Source: Chrysomallon squamiferum
Taxonomy: Eukaryota > Mollusca > Gastropoda > Neomphalida > Peltospiridae
DNA length: 64,000 nucleotides
Direction of reading: 5' to 3'
Assembly: GCA_012295275.1 (NCBI GenBank)
Contig: CM022666.1
Coordinates: 2,008,616-2,072,615, forward strand
The stretch's first letter is position 1; each line of letters begins with the position of its first letter. Made by a program: the position numbers and the translations under genes. Shown here piece after piece: positions 43,490 through 55,491 of this stretch. The notes under the pieces were generated by a model. The model saw only the letters and a program-made list of their open reading frames with translations, did not search any database and was not told the DNA's origin.

Positions 43490-43680
43490 TAGATTAAAAG
43501 GAAAATACACAGGTAGATTAGCACACAGAAAGGTAAACAGACAGATAAGCGAACAGATAAATAGGTAAATGAAATTAATATTCATAAATACTAACCTCCC
43601 CGTACAGAAATTAATATCCAAGCACTAACGTTCCCGTAACGATTAAAACCACAAAGTGAAACTAACAAATGTGTGATGAT
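43490..43680 (-). promoter_or_regulatory. Strongly conserved block upstream of the leader exon, unit 1
   Basis: The segment containing CACTTTGTGGTTTTAATCG, ACGGGAACGTTAGTGCTTGG and ACGG(G/T)GAG before GTTAGT (minus strand) is almost unchanged in all six copies, including the divergent unit 2. It could be a further 5' UTR exon with donor GTTAGT, or a promoter element. Every frame that continues into the leader exon has a stop, so it is not coding. Confidence 0.4.
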
Positions 43681-43929
43681 CTGTCTTCCTCCATCGTACA
43701 GTCACGTGATAATATCAGATGTCAAGTACAGAGGACTCAAGGGTCACATTATTCATCTCAGTTTGTTTCGCTGAAGTACTATTACTTACTGTACTGGGGG
43801 GAAAAACTGAAGTGACGGAGGATGTCCTAAATATCAGACAGACTAAAAGGAGCTAGGTCGTGGGTTCAGATGGACATGATTGAAGTCTTTCAGTATATAG
43901 CAACACAATCGGTTCATTATGTGAGTATT

Positions 43930-44575
43930 TGAAATACATGGAAACATTTGTAGTATGTTCCATTCCACACACAAAACCCACATAAAATCATTAAACAATA
44001 AAAAAAAAAAAAAAAGGAAAATATGTTAATAAAATAAATAAATAAATAAATAAATTACAAAAATACATGTACTATCCACCGATATTTTCTGTTTTCTTTA
44101 ATCAACACCGATATTTTCAGTAGAGTTGCTGTGAGATTTCTCAGATCGGGTGAACGCTTGTGTCTGAGTGGACACAGTTTGTTGTGTTTTGCCACTGCAC
44201 ACTCTGCACCAAGTTCGCTAACACTTACTTAACTTTCATGTTGAGAAATTACTTCCTTCTTAATTTCTATGATATGCGATTCTTTTTTTTTTTTCTTTTC
44301 TTCTTTGTTTTGTTTGTTTATTTATTTGTTTGTTTGTTGTTGTTTTCTTTTCTTTTCTTTTATTCTTCTTTTCTTGTTGTTTTTTAATACGGAACCAATG
44401 TATGCCAAATAAAGTTGAAAAACTATTAAAACTGTTTTGTTCTCAGTGTTTGAAAAGGTTTTCTATTGGATTTTTCATTTCCACTTTTATGTTCGTTTGT
44501 GTGAGTGTGGGTGAGTGTGGGTGGGTGGTTGGCTTGTCGGTATATGTATGTATGTATGTGTGTATATATATATAT
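43930..44575. other. Spacer between units 1 and 2
   Basis: Unique AT-rich sequence with a poly(A) run near 44000, a TAAA array, a T/CTTTT-rich tract (44282-44370) and GT/TATG repeats lead into unit 2. No gene is supported. Confidence 0.55.
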
Positions 44576-44761
44576 ATTAAACGAAATATTTATCTTCTTA
44601 TACATTTAAACGTTGTCTTCACCATCATCTACGCCTTCTACGGTTTCATCAAAATCGTGTTCAAAATCTTTGAATTATGTGAGAAAAAGAATTATGAATA
44701 TTTGTACTTTTGTTTTCTTTCAGTTTGTACATACACAAGATCCACTGTCTATATTAATAAA
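44576..44761 (+). pseudogene. Truncated copy of the plus-strand terminal exon, unit 2
   Basis: ATTAAACGAAATATTTATC and the frame HLNVVFTIIYAFYGFIKIVF match the 39.83-kb exon. The second half is missing: the sequence jumps to a flank that in unit 1 lies about 850 bp further on (TTGTACTTTTGTTTTC), then AATAAA at 44756-44761. Upstream it abuts a TA array instead of the acceptor. The frame stays open through the deletion joint, but the normal C-terminus is lost. Confidence 0.5.
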
Positions 44762-44833
44762 AGATTATTGGAAATATAATGTTTTATTTCTAATTTTGAG
44801 AGAGAGAGACAGATTTGCGTACTTGTATGTATT

Positions 44834-44861
44834 TGTGTGTGTGTGTGTGTGTGTGTGTGTT

Positions 44862-44933
<72 letters not shown>
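44834..44933. repeat. (GT)n microsatellite
   Basis: It replaces most of the (GA)n array found at this place in units 1, 3 and 5. Confidence 0.95.
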
Positions 44934-44934
<1 letters not shown>

Positions 44935-45343
44935 TAAATAAAAACATATTAAGAAGTCAGCTAGAAGCGACATTAAAGAGTGAAAAATGAGCAAGAACAA
45001 AGAGGAAAGTTTACTGTAAAACATTATCAATTATTTATTTTTTAACTCGTGTTCTTTCATATAGACATGTAAACTTGGTACAAATAATTAATATTGCTCC
45101 ATCTTCTATAAAAGAATATTAAGGCTGATATTCAGAGAAGGATCTAAAGATAAATCATTTCTGAAGCAATTCAGAAGTCCGATGTTCTACAGAAATCTTA
45201 AATCGAAGATGAATTCTGAATTTCATTGTATGGACATGATGTCTGAAGTCTAAAATGAAGTAATGAAGTCGAAGTTGAAATCTGAATTAATGAAGTCTTG
45301 AATAGTTCTATTGGTTGAGGCGTCATTGAAATGTCTGACATAA

Positions 45344-46156
45344 TTATTCCCAAGTAATTAGAATGACCTGAAAAAAAAAAAAAAACAATGAGAATTTAGT
45401 TGTTTTCCTTTCATGAGATGACGTCATTTTCTTTACTTACATCCACACAAGGTAAGGTATCTTTAATCCATTAGACAAAAATAACAGCTTTATTTTATAA
45501 AATAATTTTCTTTATTTTTGGCGTACAATGTAAGTAAGTACATGTATCTGCAACTGTTGTATGTGTTTTTGTAGGTATATATATATGTATATGTTTCAGT
45601 GTGTGTCTCTCTCTACTTGTTTGTGTTTGTAGCTACATACATGCTAGTGTATCTGCGTGTATCTGTTATATATTTGTATGTGTCTGTGTAGGTATGTTCG
45701 TATGTACGTGTGTGTCTCAGTCTGCTCCGTTACTGATGTGAAAGTGTCTCTAAGTAAATAAGGAAAATTAGGATTAGGACGATTTAAACCTGTAATCCTT
45801 TAATCCATTCATAAAAACCAATATGTCTGAATTTCCATCTCTCCGTCCAGTAAATATAGACGTCTTTTTTATACTGATCACTTTTCACTTCATTCCACTG
45901 TTGTTGTTGTTGTTGTTGTTGTTTCAAAAATAAATAAATAAATAAAACGTTATGACCGATTTTGCCCACAAAACAACAATATTATTGTCATCATTAACCA
46001 TCATGATCATCATCATCATTATTACCGTTGTTATTGCTGTTGGTGGAGGTGGTGGTGTTGTTGTTATAAAATTTTAACATTTCAGTAATAATGTAATGTA
46101 ACAACTTTATGTGTACGTTGGCGTATAACATTTGTTCTTTCTTTCTTTCTGTCCTC

Positions 46157-46187
<31 letters not shown>

Positions 46188-46466
46188 TTTACTAGGTATA
46201 TTATTTGTTTCTTCTAATTACTTTATTGTTATACTACTTATGAAATCGGCTGTATTTGATATTTATGTTTTCTCAATTAGTATCTCAGTTGTTTTGAAAT
46301 TCAATGAAAATCTAAACCTTACCCATAACTTGGCTTTTTGTAGCTGTATATACAAAATAAGCTTATTAAACTCTGCTTCATTGGCGGCGTAGTCGGGTAT
46401 TGGACTGAAGATGATATATGAAAGAACACCAACACTAAACCAGAAGACGGCTGATTCGACTCCCAT
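45344..46466 (-). CDS. Small secreted or membrane-anchored protein, array copy 2 (divergent)
   Basis: Coding exons are 46466-46323 (exon from 46471), 45897-45790 and 45367-45344, all phase 0 joints, 91 residues plus TAA. The acceptor TTATTTGTAG, donor GTAAGG, acceptor CAACAACAG, donor GTTTAA and last acceptor TTTTTTTCAG sit at the same places as in copy 1. The N-terminus is hydrophobic (MGVESAVFWFSVGVLSYIIF), then SPIPDYAA and AEFNKLILYIQ. Exon 2 also has 36 codons; 17 match copy 1, including YIYW, RW, HIGF, EW, KG and Q. The tail is VILITWE. Exon 1 has 48 codons against 46, so the length change is in whole codons. Such divergence with an intact frame argues for a translated gene. Confidence 0.6.
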
Positions 46467-47097
46467 TATTTCTACAAATAAAGAAGACATTTTTGAGTAC
46501 TTTTTGAATCAAACAAAAACAACCTCACGCGACTAAAATAACTATTTTTTGTGTGTGTGTGTGTGTGCGTGTGTGTAATTTCTCCGAGTCGCACAGAAAT
46601 TATAAAAGGCAATGAATAAAACTCACACACACACACACACACACACGCACATGCATGCACACACACACACTGTCTCAAAACTCAAATTACGTGACAAATT
46701 TTGTTTTCTACGACGTCCGCCTGTTTTATTTTTGGCGCCAATTTCTCAACTCCATGGAGTTTGGTTTTTTTTTGGTGAAAAAGCTGTATTATTATCAAGC
46801 TGTATTATTATTGTATCATAATTAAATAATTAACTTATTCCTTAACTTGTGTTGTGTTTGTTTCTTTAGTGGATAGATGTAATTATTGATTTATATAAAT
46901 TTCTGTCAATTTTGCGTTTATATTCCTTCTTAGGTGGCCATTAAAGTACCTTTTTAACCTAAACTGAGCCTTAATGAAATATCCAAGATGTTTTATGGCT
47001 TGGGCCTTGACACATATACATATATACTTATATATATATATACATATATATACATATATATACAAACATATACATATATACATACATACATTCATAA

Positions 47098-47146
<49 letters not shown>

Positions 47147-47555
47147 CGGTAGTACCTTGACTTACGACTGCATCAACTTACGATTTTTCCGAGTTACGAG
47201 CAGTCACCTGGTCGATTTTTGGCTTTGAGTTCCGAGCCAAAATCCGAGTTACGAGAGAACTTCAGATATGCCGCCGGTATCATCCGCCGAGTGTCCCGCG
47301 TTTCACTCGTTTACTTCACTTGGTTACCTAACATGGGCGAGGTGTGCATGTAGTCGACTTGGCTATGCAGTACGAGCGTAGTACTTCTACAAGCATACAA
47401 GCATAAAAAATGGGATGGTTTTATGGGGGGGGGATCTGGAACGGATTAATTGTATTTTAATTAATTTCAGTTGAGAAAACTGATTTGATATACGAGCAAA
47501 TTGAGTTACGAGCTCGGTCACGAGCGAATTAAACTCGTAAGTCAAGGTACCATTG
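47147..47555. mobile_element. MITE, mariner/pogo-like, about 409 bp
   Basis: Perfect 16-bp inverted termini GTACCTTGACTTACGA lie at 47152-47167 and, reversed, at 47535-47550, within slightly longer imperfect ends. Internal ACGAG and GAGTTACGAG words recur in both orientations. The element sits in a TA-rich microsatellite, so a TA target duplication is likely but cannot be proven. It has no transposase ORF. The terminal sequence type recalls Tc1/mariner-superfamily MITEs (Tigger/pogo relatives). It is absent from the other units and therefore inserted after the duplication or was lost elsewhere. Confidence 0.7.
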
Positions 47556-47958
47556 ATTATATATATATGCATATATAATAGTGAAAAGTAAGTTTAAGAA
47601 GACAAAAATATTAACATAGGACGATGTTTCATCGGTTTCAGTCAATGACTTTGACCTACTGAGAAGATGGTGATCATGCATACATAACAGAAATGTTTAA
47701 TCCAAGAATTTATATATTTTATGTTACATCCAGTATCGGCATCTCTAGCCTACACTGATTAATGTAAATGATAGTACAATTACGGTATGAGTCTTTAACC
47801 CTTAATAATTAAAACAAAATAAAAAGTGATGATATTTCAGGCCTTTGTAGTTACTCCTACATAATCAAAGTTTCTTTTAAACCACTAGGAGGGTTTGTTT
47901 TCCAGTTTGTATTTGAATTAGAGACCAAAATAACAAAACGTGCCCCGGTCCTTCTTAC

Positions 47959-47994
47959 CTGTTTTACGTCACACGTAATGTCGACACCTCCACA
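47959..47994 (-). other. 36-bp leader exon, unit 2
   Basis: It has the same length, the same acceptor and a GTAAGAAG donor, even though the coding exons of this unit are divergent. It is about 1.5 kb upstream of the ATG here because of the MITE and other insertions. Confidence 0.5.
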
Positions 47995-48444
47995 CTGATT
48001 AGATTAAAAGGAAAATACACAGGTAGATTAGCGCACAGAAAGGTAAACAGACAGATAAGCGAACAGATAAATATGTAAATGAAATTAATATTCATAAATA
48101 CTAACCTCACCGTACAGAAATTAATATCCAAGCACTAACGTTCCCGTAACGATTAAAACCACAAAGTGAAACTAACAAATGGGTGAAAATCTCTTTTCCT
48201 CCATCGTACAGACACGTGACTGATAACATCTGTTCAGTACAGAGGACTCAAGGTTCACATTATTTATTTCAGTTTGTTTTGCTGAAGTACGATTACTTAC
48301 TGTACTGGGGTGAAAAACTGAAGTGACGGAGGATGTCCTAAATATCAGACAGACTAAAAGGAGCTAGGTCGTGGGTTCAGATGGACATGATTGAAGTCTG
48401 TCAGTATATAGCAACACAATCGGTTCATTATGTGAGTATTGGGT

Positions 48445-48479
<35 letters not shown>

Positions 48480-48485
<6 letters not shown>

Positions 48486-48665
48486 CGAAATATTTATCTT
48501 CTTATACATTTAAACGTTGTCTTCACCATCATCTACGCCTTCTACGGTTTCATCAAAATCGTCTTCAAAATCTTTGAATTATGTGAGAAAAAGAATTATG
48601 AATATTTGTACTTTTGTTTTCTTTCAGTTTGTACATACACAAGATCCACTGTCTATATTAATAAA
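48480..48665 (+). pseudogene. Truncated copy of the plus-strand terminal exon, unit 3
   Basis: It carries the same deletion joint as in unit 2 and is nearly identical to it, with AATAAA at 48660-48665. A TA array adjoins the start. It is followed by (GA)n (48702-48784) and (GT)n (48792-48882) arrays. Confidence 0.5.
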
Positions 48666-48698
48666 AGATTATTGGAAATATTATGTTTTATTTCTAAT

Positions 48699-48789
<91 letters not shown>

Positions 48790-48812
48790 TTGTGTGTGTG
48801 TGTGTGTGTGTG

Positions 48813-48856
<44 letters not shown>

Positions 48857-49426
48857 CTGTGTGTGTGTGTGTATGTGTGTGATAAATAAAAACATATTAA
48901 GAAGTCAGCTAGAAGCGACATTAAAGAGTGAAAAATGAGCAAGAACAAAGAGGAAAGTTTACTGTGAAACATTATCAATTATTTATTACGGAACTCGTGT
49001 TCTTTCATATAGACATGTAAACTTGATACAAATATTTAATATTGCTCCATCTTCTATAAAAGAATATTAAGGTTGATATTCACAGAAGAATCTAAAGATA
49101 AACCATTTCCGAAGCAATTCAGAAGTCAGATGTTCTACAGTACTTGAAGCCTGAAATCATAAAGTCTTTAGATATGAAACCAACAGTGAAGTCATGAAAT
49201 TTGAAACAGAATCAGAAGTTGCGGCTTAAATGTTAAATCCACAGAGTTAATAAGTCCAAACAGAAATCTGAAGTCCAAAATCTTAAATCAAAGATGAATT
49301 CTGAATTCCATTGTGTGGACATGATGTCTGAAGTCAAAAATGAAGTAATGAAGTCGAAGTTGAAATCTGAATTAATGAAGTCTTGAAAGGCTCTTTCTCG
49401 ACTTGTCATTGACATGTCTGACAAAA

Positions 49427-50242
49427 TTAATTATAGTGCGCTGAAATCACCTGAAAACATTAAAACAATGAGTGTTTAGTGCTTTCCTTTTGTTAGAAGA
49501 CGCCATTTTCTTTATTTGCAGGTGTATGTTCATTCCAGTAGACAAAAATAACAATTTCATGTTTAAATGCAGAACATTTTAATGTTTGATTGTTTTTTTT
49601 CTGTACTGATTTTAACACTAACTAAAAACATCCACGATACGTTTTTCATGTGTAAATGTCATTAGACAAACAAAAGTGTCGTGTGTGTGTATGTTTTTCT
49701 GTGTTTCCAACTGTCTGTGTATGTGTGTATGTATTTATACATAAATAAATAAGCTCTTGTGCTTTTCTATGTCCTTATTTACGTCTCTGTTTGTATGTAC
49801 ACATGTTTGCATATATATAAGTTTGTATATGTATCTCTGTCTGTATGTGTGTTTGTAGCTATATACATATATTTGTATTTGTCTGTGTATCTATGTTCGT
49901 ATGTACGTGAGTGACTGTCTGCCCTGTTACTGATGTAAATGTGTTTGTAAATAAATAAAGACGGTTTATACCTGATATCCTTTAAACCATTCATAAAAAC
50001 CAATATGCCCGCCATTCCACCTGTTGCTCCAGTAAATATATAGGTGTGTTTTGTACTTAGCTCTTTCCATTTTATCCCCCTGTTTTTTTTTTTAAAAATA
50101 GATAAAACATTATGACCATCTATGCCACCAAAACAACAATATTCTCATGATCATTATCATCATCATAATAATAATTGATATTACTGTTGTTCTTCTTTTT
50201 CTTCTTGTTCTTCTTCTTCTTCTTCTTCTTCTTCTTCTTCTT

Positions 50243-50332
<90 letters not shown>

Positions 50333-50629
50333 AAATGCAAACATTTAAAAATGAAAATTTCATGGAACAGGTTTTGAATAACTTTTTATTTGTACGTTGT
50401 CATACGATATTTATTTTTTTACCATTATTTTTATTTTTATTTATTTTTTCATTTTTATCTTCATTTTTAAATCTAAAATCTAAAATCTTACAATCAGTCT
50501 TCCTTTTTGTATATAAGAATAAAGCTCAATAAATTCTGAAGCAGTGGCCGGGTAGTCGGGTACTGGACTGTAGACAAAATATAAATAAATAACTACAGAG
50601 AAGCAGACGACCGCGTAAGTGAATCCCAT
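49427..50629 (-). CDS. Small secreted or membrane-anchored protein, array copy 3
   Basis: Coding exons are 50629-50492 (exon from 50634), 50079-49972 and 49450-49427, 89 residues plus TAA. Exon 1 has the same protein sequence as copy 1. Exon 2 differs from copy 1 by Y for F in HIGFYEWFKGYQ, and the tail is VISAHYN (H for Y). All splice signals are kept (acceptor TTTACTTGCAG, donors GTAAGA and GTATAA, last acceptor GTTTTCAG). The (TTC)n(TTA)n array in its first intron is at 50205-50330. Confidence 0.65.
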
Positions 50630-51090
50630 TATGTCTGCAAGTAAAGAAGACGTTTTAGGATTACTTTCTGAATCAAACAAAAACAACTTCACGCGACATA
50701 AATAACACATATTCTGGGTATGAGTGTGGGTGTGGGTGTGTGTGCGTATGTGTGTTTGTGTGTGTGTGTAGTTTGTCCAGCTTGAGCAAAAGTTGTAAAA
50801 GCCAATAAATAAAAAAATTAAAATTAAAATTAAAAATGAAACAAATATGTATTTATTTGTTACGTAAACAATCCGCAAGGGTGACCCAGCCGTTCAGTGA
50901 GTTTGACCTAGTTTTGATATGTGTTTCAAACCGCTAATAATTAAAACAGAACAAGAAATCAGGATATTTCAGGCATTTGTAATTACTCCTACGTAATCAA
51001 AGTGTCTTTTAAACCACTAGGAGGGTTTGTTTTCCGGTCTGTATTTGAATTAGAGACTAAAATAGCAAAACGTGCCCCGGTCCCTCTTAC

Positions 51091-51126
51091 CTGTTTTAAG
51101 TTACACGTAATGTCGACACCTCCACA
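51091..51126 (-). other. 36-bp leader exon, unit 3
   Basis: The exon body is as in unit 1. The acceptor reads TAATGAG instead of TAATCAG, still a valid AG; the donor is GTAAGAGG. Confidence 0.5.
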
Positions 51127-51329
51127 CTCATTAGATTAAAGGAAAGTAGACAGGTAGATTAGCACATAGAAAGGTAAACAGACAGATAAGCGAACAGATA
51201 AGTAGGTAAATGAAATTAATATTCATAAATACTAACCTCCCCGTACAGAAATTAATATCCAAGCACTAACGTTCCCGTAACGATTAAAATCACAAAGTGA
51301 AACTTACAAATGTGTGAAAATCTCTCTTC

Positions 51330-51630
51330 CTCTATCGTAAAGTCGCGTGACTGACATCAGAGATCAAGTTCTCAAAAAAGTCAGCTACCTTGGAGAAACT
51401 GGTCACCTACCCCGCTCATTTTGAAGCGCACTCCGCTGTAAATGTCCCGGTGACCGACATGCTTGAGTACACATTACACCCAGTGATAATTCATGTCAGC
51501 TTGTTTTGCTGAGGTAATATTGCTTGAAGTACTGGGGTGATAAAACTGAAGTGATGGGTGCTGCCCTAAATATAGCAGAGCCTGAAAGCAGCTCGGTCAT
51601 AGGTTAAGATGACCATAGATATAAAAAGAA
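51330..51630 (-). promoter_or_regulatory. Candidate first-exon and promoter region of the small-protein gene, unit 3
   Basis: On the minus strand CAGCGGAGTGCGCTTCAAAA is followed by TGAGC and a donor-like GTAGGTGA, conserved in units 3, 4 and 5 (with GGG, GAG or CAG before the donor). This may be the first noncoding exon. The same block contains a CTCGGTCATAGGTTAAGAT segment that weakly resembles a tRNA B-box, so a SINE origin is also possible. Confidence 0.3.
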
Positions 51631-52266
51631 AACAACAACAAACAATTCAGTATAAAACGTAAAACACTGCGAGGTAAAAACGAGTACAAGTACGGTTGGG
51701 GAGTACAGACGTGTAGACGAATTTTCTTCAGAAAAAACGTTCATCGTTTAGTTTTTTCCTGTAACAAACGATTCGAGTGTATAACCATTGCATACGAGAC
51801 AAAGGTCCTAAAGAAAATAGTCTACTTCTGATAACAGATATTGGTTCATATGCTGAAAATAATACACGTAAAAGCATAATATTATTAATTTCAGGTTGAT
51901 TATCTCCCTTGCTTCAATTTGGTATCACGTTCACCATCCCGAGAACGTAAAAAAATAAAAATAATTAAAAAAAAAAAAAAAATCCCCCCCCAAAAATCAG
52001 ATACATGTGGTAAAAAACACTAATATTTTCTTTAATATTTTAGATACTGAAATCGGTGGAAACGAAATTAAAAAAAAAAAAAATACAAAAAAAAACAAAG
52101 ACGATTGAAAATAATTTAAAATTTATTTAAGGGAGACAATCCTGATTTCATATCCGAGTTTTTACTGTACAAAATCACAAATAACTGCATATTAGCAGCA
52201 GCTAGACTAGTTATTTCACAAAGTGAAACATAGTGAGACAGAAGAATTAAAGAAAATAATAAAACA

Positions 52267-53350
52267 TCGATCTAGGATACATTTTAGAGAAATAATCGTA
52301 GAAAAAAATCAGATTCTAGAAAGATTCATAAATACTGAATTATAATTTTCTAGAAAGAATCACAAACTCAGAATTAAGAAATTATAGAAAACAGTTAAAA
52401 ATACTGAATATCATATTCTATAAAATAGCTATAAATACTGAAATAAGATTCTCTAGAAATTAGTTATAAATACTGAATTAAAATATTATAGAGAACAAGG
52501 ATAATCTAGGAAACATAAAAATTGAATTTAGAAACTTGTGATTAATACTGAATTAAAATGGTGTAGAAAATAATCATAAATATCGAATTAAGGCTTCAAG
52601 AAAACAATACTATTTTAAAATAAAATACATATAAAATAAAATGCTATAAAATAATATATATATATAAAGCTAAATAAAATATACCGAATCAACATATATT
52701 TGAAAGCGATCATAAAGGCTGAATTAAGATATTCTAGAATACAATTATAAACAGTGAATTAAAATATTCTAGAAAAAAATAATAAAAAATAGTCGATTGA
52801 CATATTTAAAAAAAAAAATCTAAATCAATTGAAATAAATGTTTTAGTAGTTAATTGACATATTTAAAGAAAAACCCATCTAAATCAATTGAAATAAATGT
52901 TTTAGCTTTAGACAACTATGAATGAGTTAATAGAATACAAATAGTTGAAAGAAAGCTAACGTGAGGAAATTCAAATGCTAATTATATATATATATATATA
53001 TATATATGTTAATATATGGATTTTTCAACTTCATGTTACATACATAACCTATGGCAAAATAATACCAAAGCGATGAAATTAATAAAGCAACAAGAGATTA
53101 AATACGTGAATAAAGTTAATAAGAGTGTTAAGAACAAAACAAAAATAATTATATTAAAAACCACCACAGCTAAATTGTTTATACATTTACCTGAACTGCA
53201 GGAATGGCATGCAAATGATAGGAAAATAACAACATATATATATACATATGTGTGTATGCGCTATCTTGTGCTTATGTAGACATACTTACATATATACATA
53301 CATATATGAACATATATATATGTGAACACACACATACATACATACATAAA
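52267..53350. repeat. AT-rich block with degenerate TCTAGA units, copy 1
   Basis: From 52267 to about 52800 a loose unit of roughly 35-45 bp with ATACTGAATTAA(G/A)ATATTCTAGAA recurs many times. Then comes ATTGACATATTTAAA repeated twice, and an AT array leading to a short ORF. The whole block recurs at 58190-59215. Confidence 0.7.
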
Positions 53351-53351
53351 C

Positions 53352-54032
53352 ATAGCGGAAGAGAGATTTTCACACATTTGTTAGTTTCACTTTGTGGTTT
53401 TAATCGTTACGGGAACGTTAGTGCTTGGATATTAATTTCTGTACGGGGAGGTTAGTATTTATGAATATTAATTTCATTTACCTACATATCTGTTAGCTTA
53501 TCTGTCTGTTTGTTTACCTTTCTGTGTGCTAATCTACCTGTGTATTTTCCTTTAATCTAATCAGTGTGGAGGTGTCGACATTACGTGTGACGTAAAACAG
53601 GTAAGAGGGACCGGGGCACGTTTTGCTATTTTAGTCTCTAATTCAAAAAATACAAACTGGAAAACAAACACACATAGTGGTTTAAAAGACACTTTGATTA
53701 CGTAGGAGTAAATTACAAATGCCTGAAATATCCTGATTTGTTGTGCTGTTTTAATTATTAGCGCTTTCAAACAAATATCAAAACTAGGTCAAACTCACTG
53801 AACGGCTGGGTCACCCTTACGGATTGTTTACGTAACAAATAAATACATATTTGTTTTATTTTTAATTTTAATTTTAATTTTTTTATTTATTGGCTTTTAC
53901 AACTTTTGCTCGAGCTCCACACACGCGCACACACACACGCACACACGCACACCCACACCCATACCCAGAAAAAGGTGTTATTTATGTCGCGTGATTTTGT
54001 TTTTGTATTGATTCAGAAAGTAATCCTTAAAC
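53352..54032. repeat. Inverted fragment of the duplication unit
   Basis: This is the reverse complement of about 55.02-55.70 kb: conserved upstream block, leader exon, flank and GT/CA block. The conserved block matches unit 4 in private details (CATATCTGTTAGCTTA). The part near the CA array matches unit 5 better (CGAGCTCCACACACGCGCAC), so the arm is a mosaic. It joins directly to the GT/TATG block at about 54030. Confidence 0.8.
53565..53600 (+). other. 36-bp leader exon, inverted copy
   Basis: It is complete, with acceptor TAATCTAATCAG and donor GTAAGAGG on the plus strand, but it points away from any coding exon of the family. Confidence 0.45.
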
Positions 54033-54349
54033 GTTGTCATTAGACAAACAAAAGTGTCGTGTGTGTGTATGTTTTTCTGTGTTTCCAACTGTCTGTGTAT
54101 GTGTGTATGTATTTATACATAAATAAATAAGCTCTTGTGCTTTTCTATGTCCTTATTTACGTCTCTGTTTGTATGTACACATGTTTGCATATATATAAGT
54201 TTGTATATGTATCTCTGTCTGTATGTGTGTTTGTAGCTATATACATATATTTGTATTTGTCTGTGTATCTATGTTCGTATGTACGTGAGTGACTGTCTGC
54301 CCTGTTACTGATGTAAATGTGTTTGTAAATAAATAAAGACGGTTTATAC

Positions 54350-54610
54350 CTGATATCCTTTAAACCATTCATAAAAACCAATATGCCCGCCATTCCACCT
54401 GTTGCTCCAGTAAATATATAGGTGTGTTTTGTACTTAGCTCTTTCCATTTTATCCCCTGTTTTTTTTTTTAAAAATAGATAAAACATTATGACCATCTAT
54501 GCCACCAAAACAACAATATTCTCATGATCATTATCATCATCATAATAATAATTGATATTACTGTTGTTCTTCTTTTTCTTCTTGTTCTTCTTCTTCTTCT
54601 TCTTCTTCTT

Positions 54611-54703
<93 letters not shown>

Positions 54704-55000
54704 AAATGCAAACATTTAAAATGAAAATTTCATGGAACAGGTTTTGAATAACTTTTTATTTGTACGTTGTCATACGATATTTATTTTTTTTACCATTATT
54801 TTTATTTTTATTTATTTTTTCATTTTTATCTTCATTTTTAAATCTAAAATCTAAAATCTTACAATCAGTCTTCCTTTTTGTATATAAGAATAAAGCTCAA
54901 TAAATTCTGAAGCAGTGGCCGGGTAGTCGGGTACTGGACTGTAGACAAAATATAAATAAATAACTACAGAGAAGCAGACGACCGCGTAAGTGAATCCCAT
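54350..55000 (-). pseudogene. Small secreted protein gene, array copy 4 (broken)
   Basis: Exon 1 (55000-54863, acceptor at 55005) encodes the same protein as in copies 1 and 3. Exon 2 (54456-54350) has 107 bases instead of 108: one G is missing from the run after the acceptor, which shifts the frame. The last coding exon is absent because the sequence beyond 54033 is the inverted fragment. The copy therefore cannot make the family protein. Confidence 0.65.
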
Positions 55001-55455
55001 TATGTCTGCAAGTAAAGAAGACGTTTTAGGATTACTTTCTGAATCAAACAAAAACAACTTCACGCGACATAAATAACACATATTCTGGGTATGAGTGTGG
55101 GTGTGGGTGCGTATGTGTGTTTGTGTGTGTGTGTAGTTTGTCCAGCTTGAGCAAAAGTTGTAAAAGCCAATAAATAAAAAAATTAAAATTAAAATTAAAA
55201 ATGAAACAAATATGTATTTATTTGTTACGTAAACAATCCGCAAGGGTGACCCAGCCGTTCAGTGAGTTTGACCTAGTTTTGATATGTGTTTCAAACCGCT
55301 AATAATTAAAACAGAACAAGAAATCAGGATATTTCAGGCATTTGTAATTACTCCTACGTAATCAAAGTGTCTTTTAAACCACTAGGAGGGTTTGTTTTCC
55401 GGTCTGTATTTGAATTAGAGACTAAAATAGCAAAACGTGCCCCGGTCCCTCTTAC

Positions 55456-55491
55456 CTGTTTTACGTTACACGTAATGTCGACACCTCCACA
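55456..55491 (-). other. 36-bp leader exon, unit 4
   Basis: It is intact, with the standard acceptor and donor, upstream of the broken gene. Confidence 0.5.

Larger units (their letters stand above)
44576..48440. repeat. Segmental duplication unit 2 (most divergent copy)
   Basis: The block order is that of unit 1, but base substitutions are many, the TTC/TTA array is replaced by CATCAT and GGTGGT sequence, and a MITE of about 409 bp is inserted at 47147-47555. The tail 48.2-48.44 is close to the tail of unit 1, while the minus-strand exons differ strongly. This suggests that parts of the unit have been homogenised. Confidence 0.8.
48480..52231. repeat. Segmental duplication unit 3
   Basis: Same block order as unit 1. 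It adds a longer tail (51.33-52.23) that is shared with units 4 and 5, with CTCATTTTGAAGCGCACTCC and GGTAAAAACGAGTACAAGTA as landmarks. Its 49.65-51.3 part is nearly identical to 54.03-55.7. Confidence 0.85.

Noticed and set aside
49779-50015. ORF starting MAGILVFMNGLKD on the minus strand, which looks like a membrane helix.
   Set aside because: It is the wrong frame of exon 2 of the small-protein gene. The divergent copies 2 and 5 conserve the other frame (YIYW or YTYW, IGFYEW).
53016-53279. ATG ORF with YVNKVNKSVKNKT, repeated at 58747-58938.
   Set aside because: The two copies differ mainly by amino-acid-changing bases and stop at different places; neither has splice signals or coding composition.
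53390-53455. Frames over the conserved block that look like a first membrane helix (VVLIVTGTLVLGY or LVSLCGFNRYG).
   Set aside because: The first has an in-frame TAA in every copy, and the second cannot be joined in frame to the leader exon without a stop.
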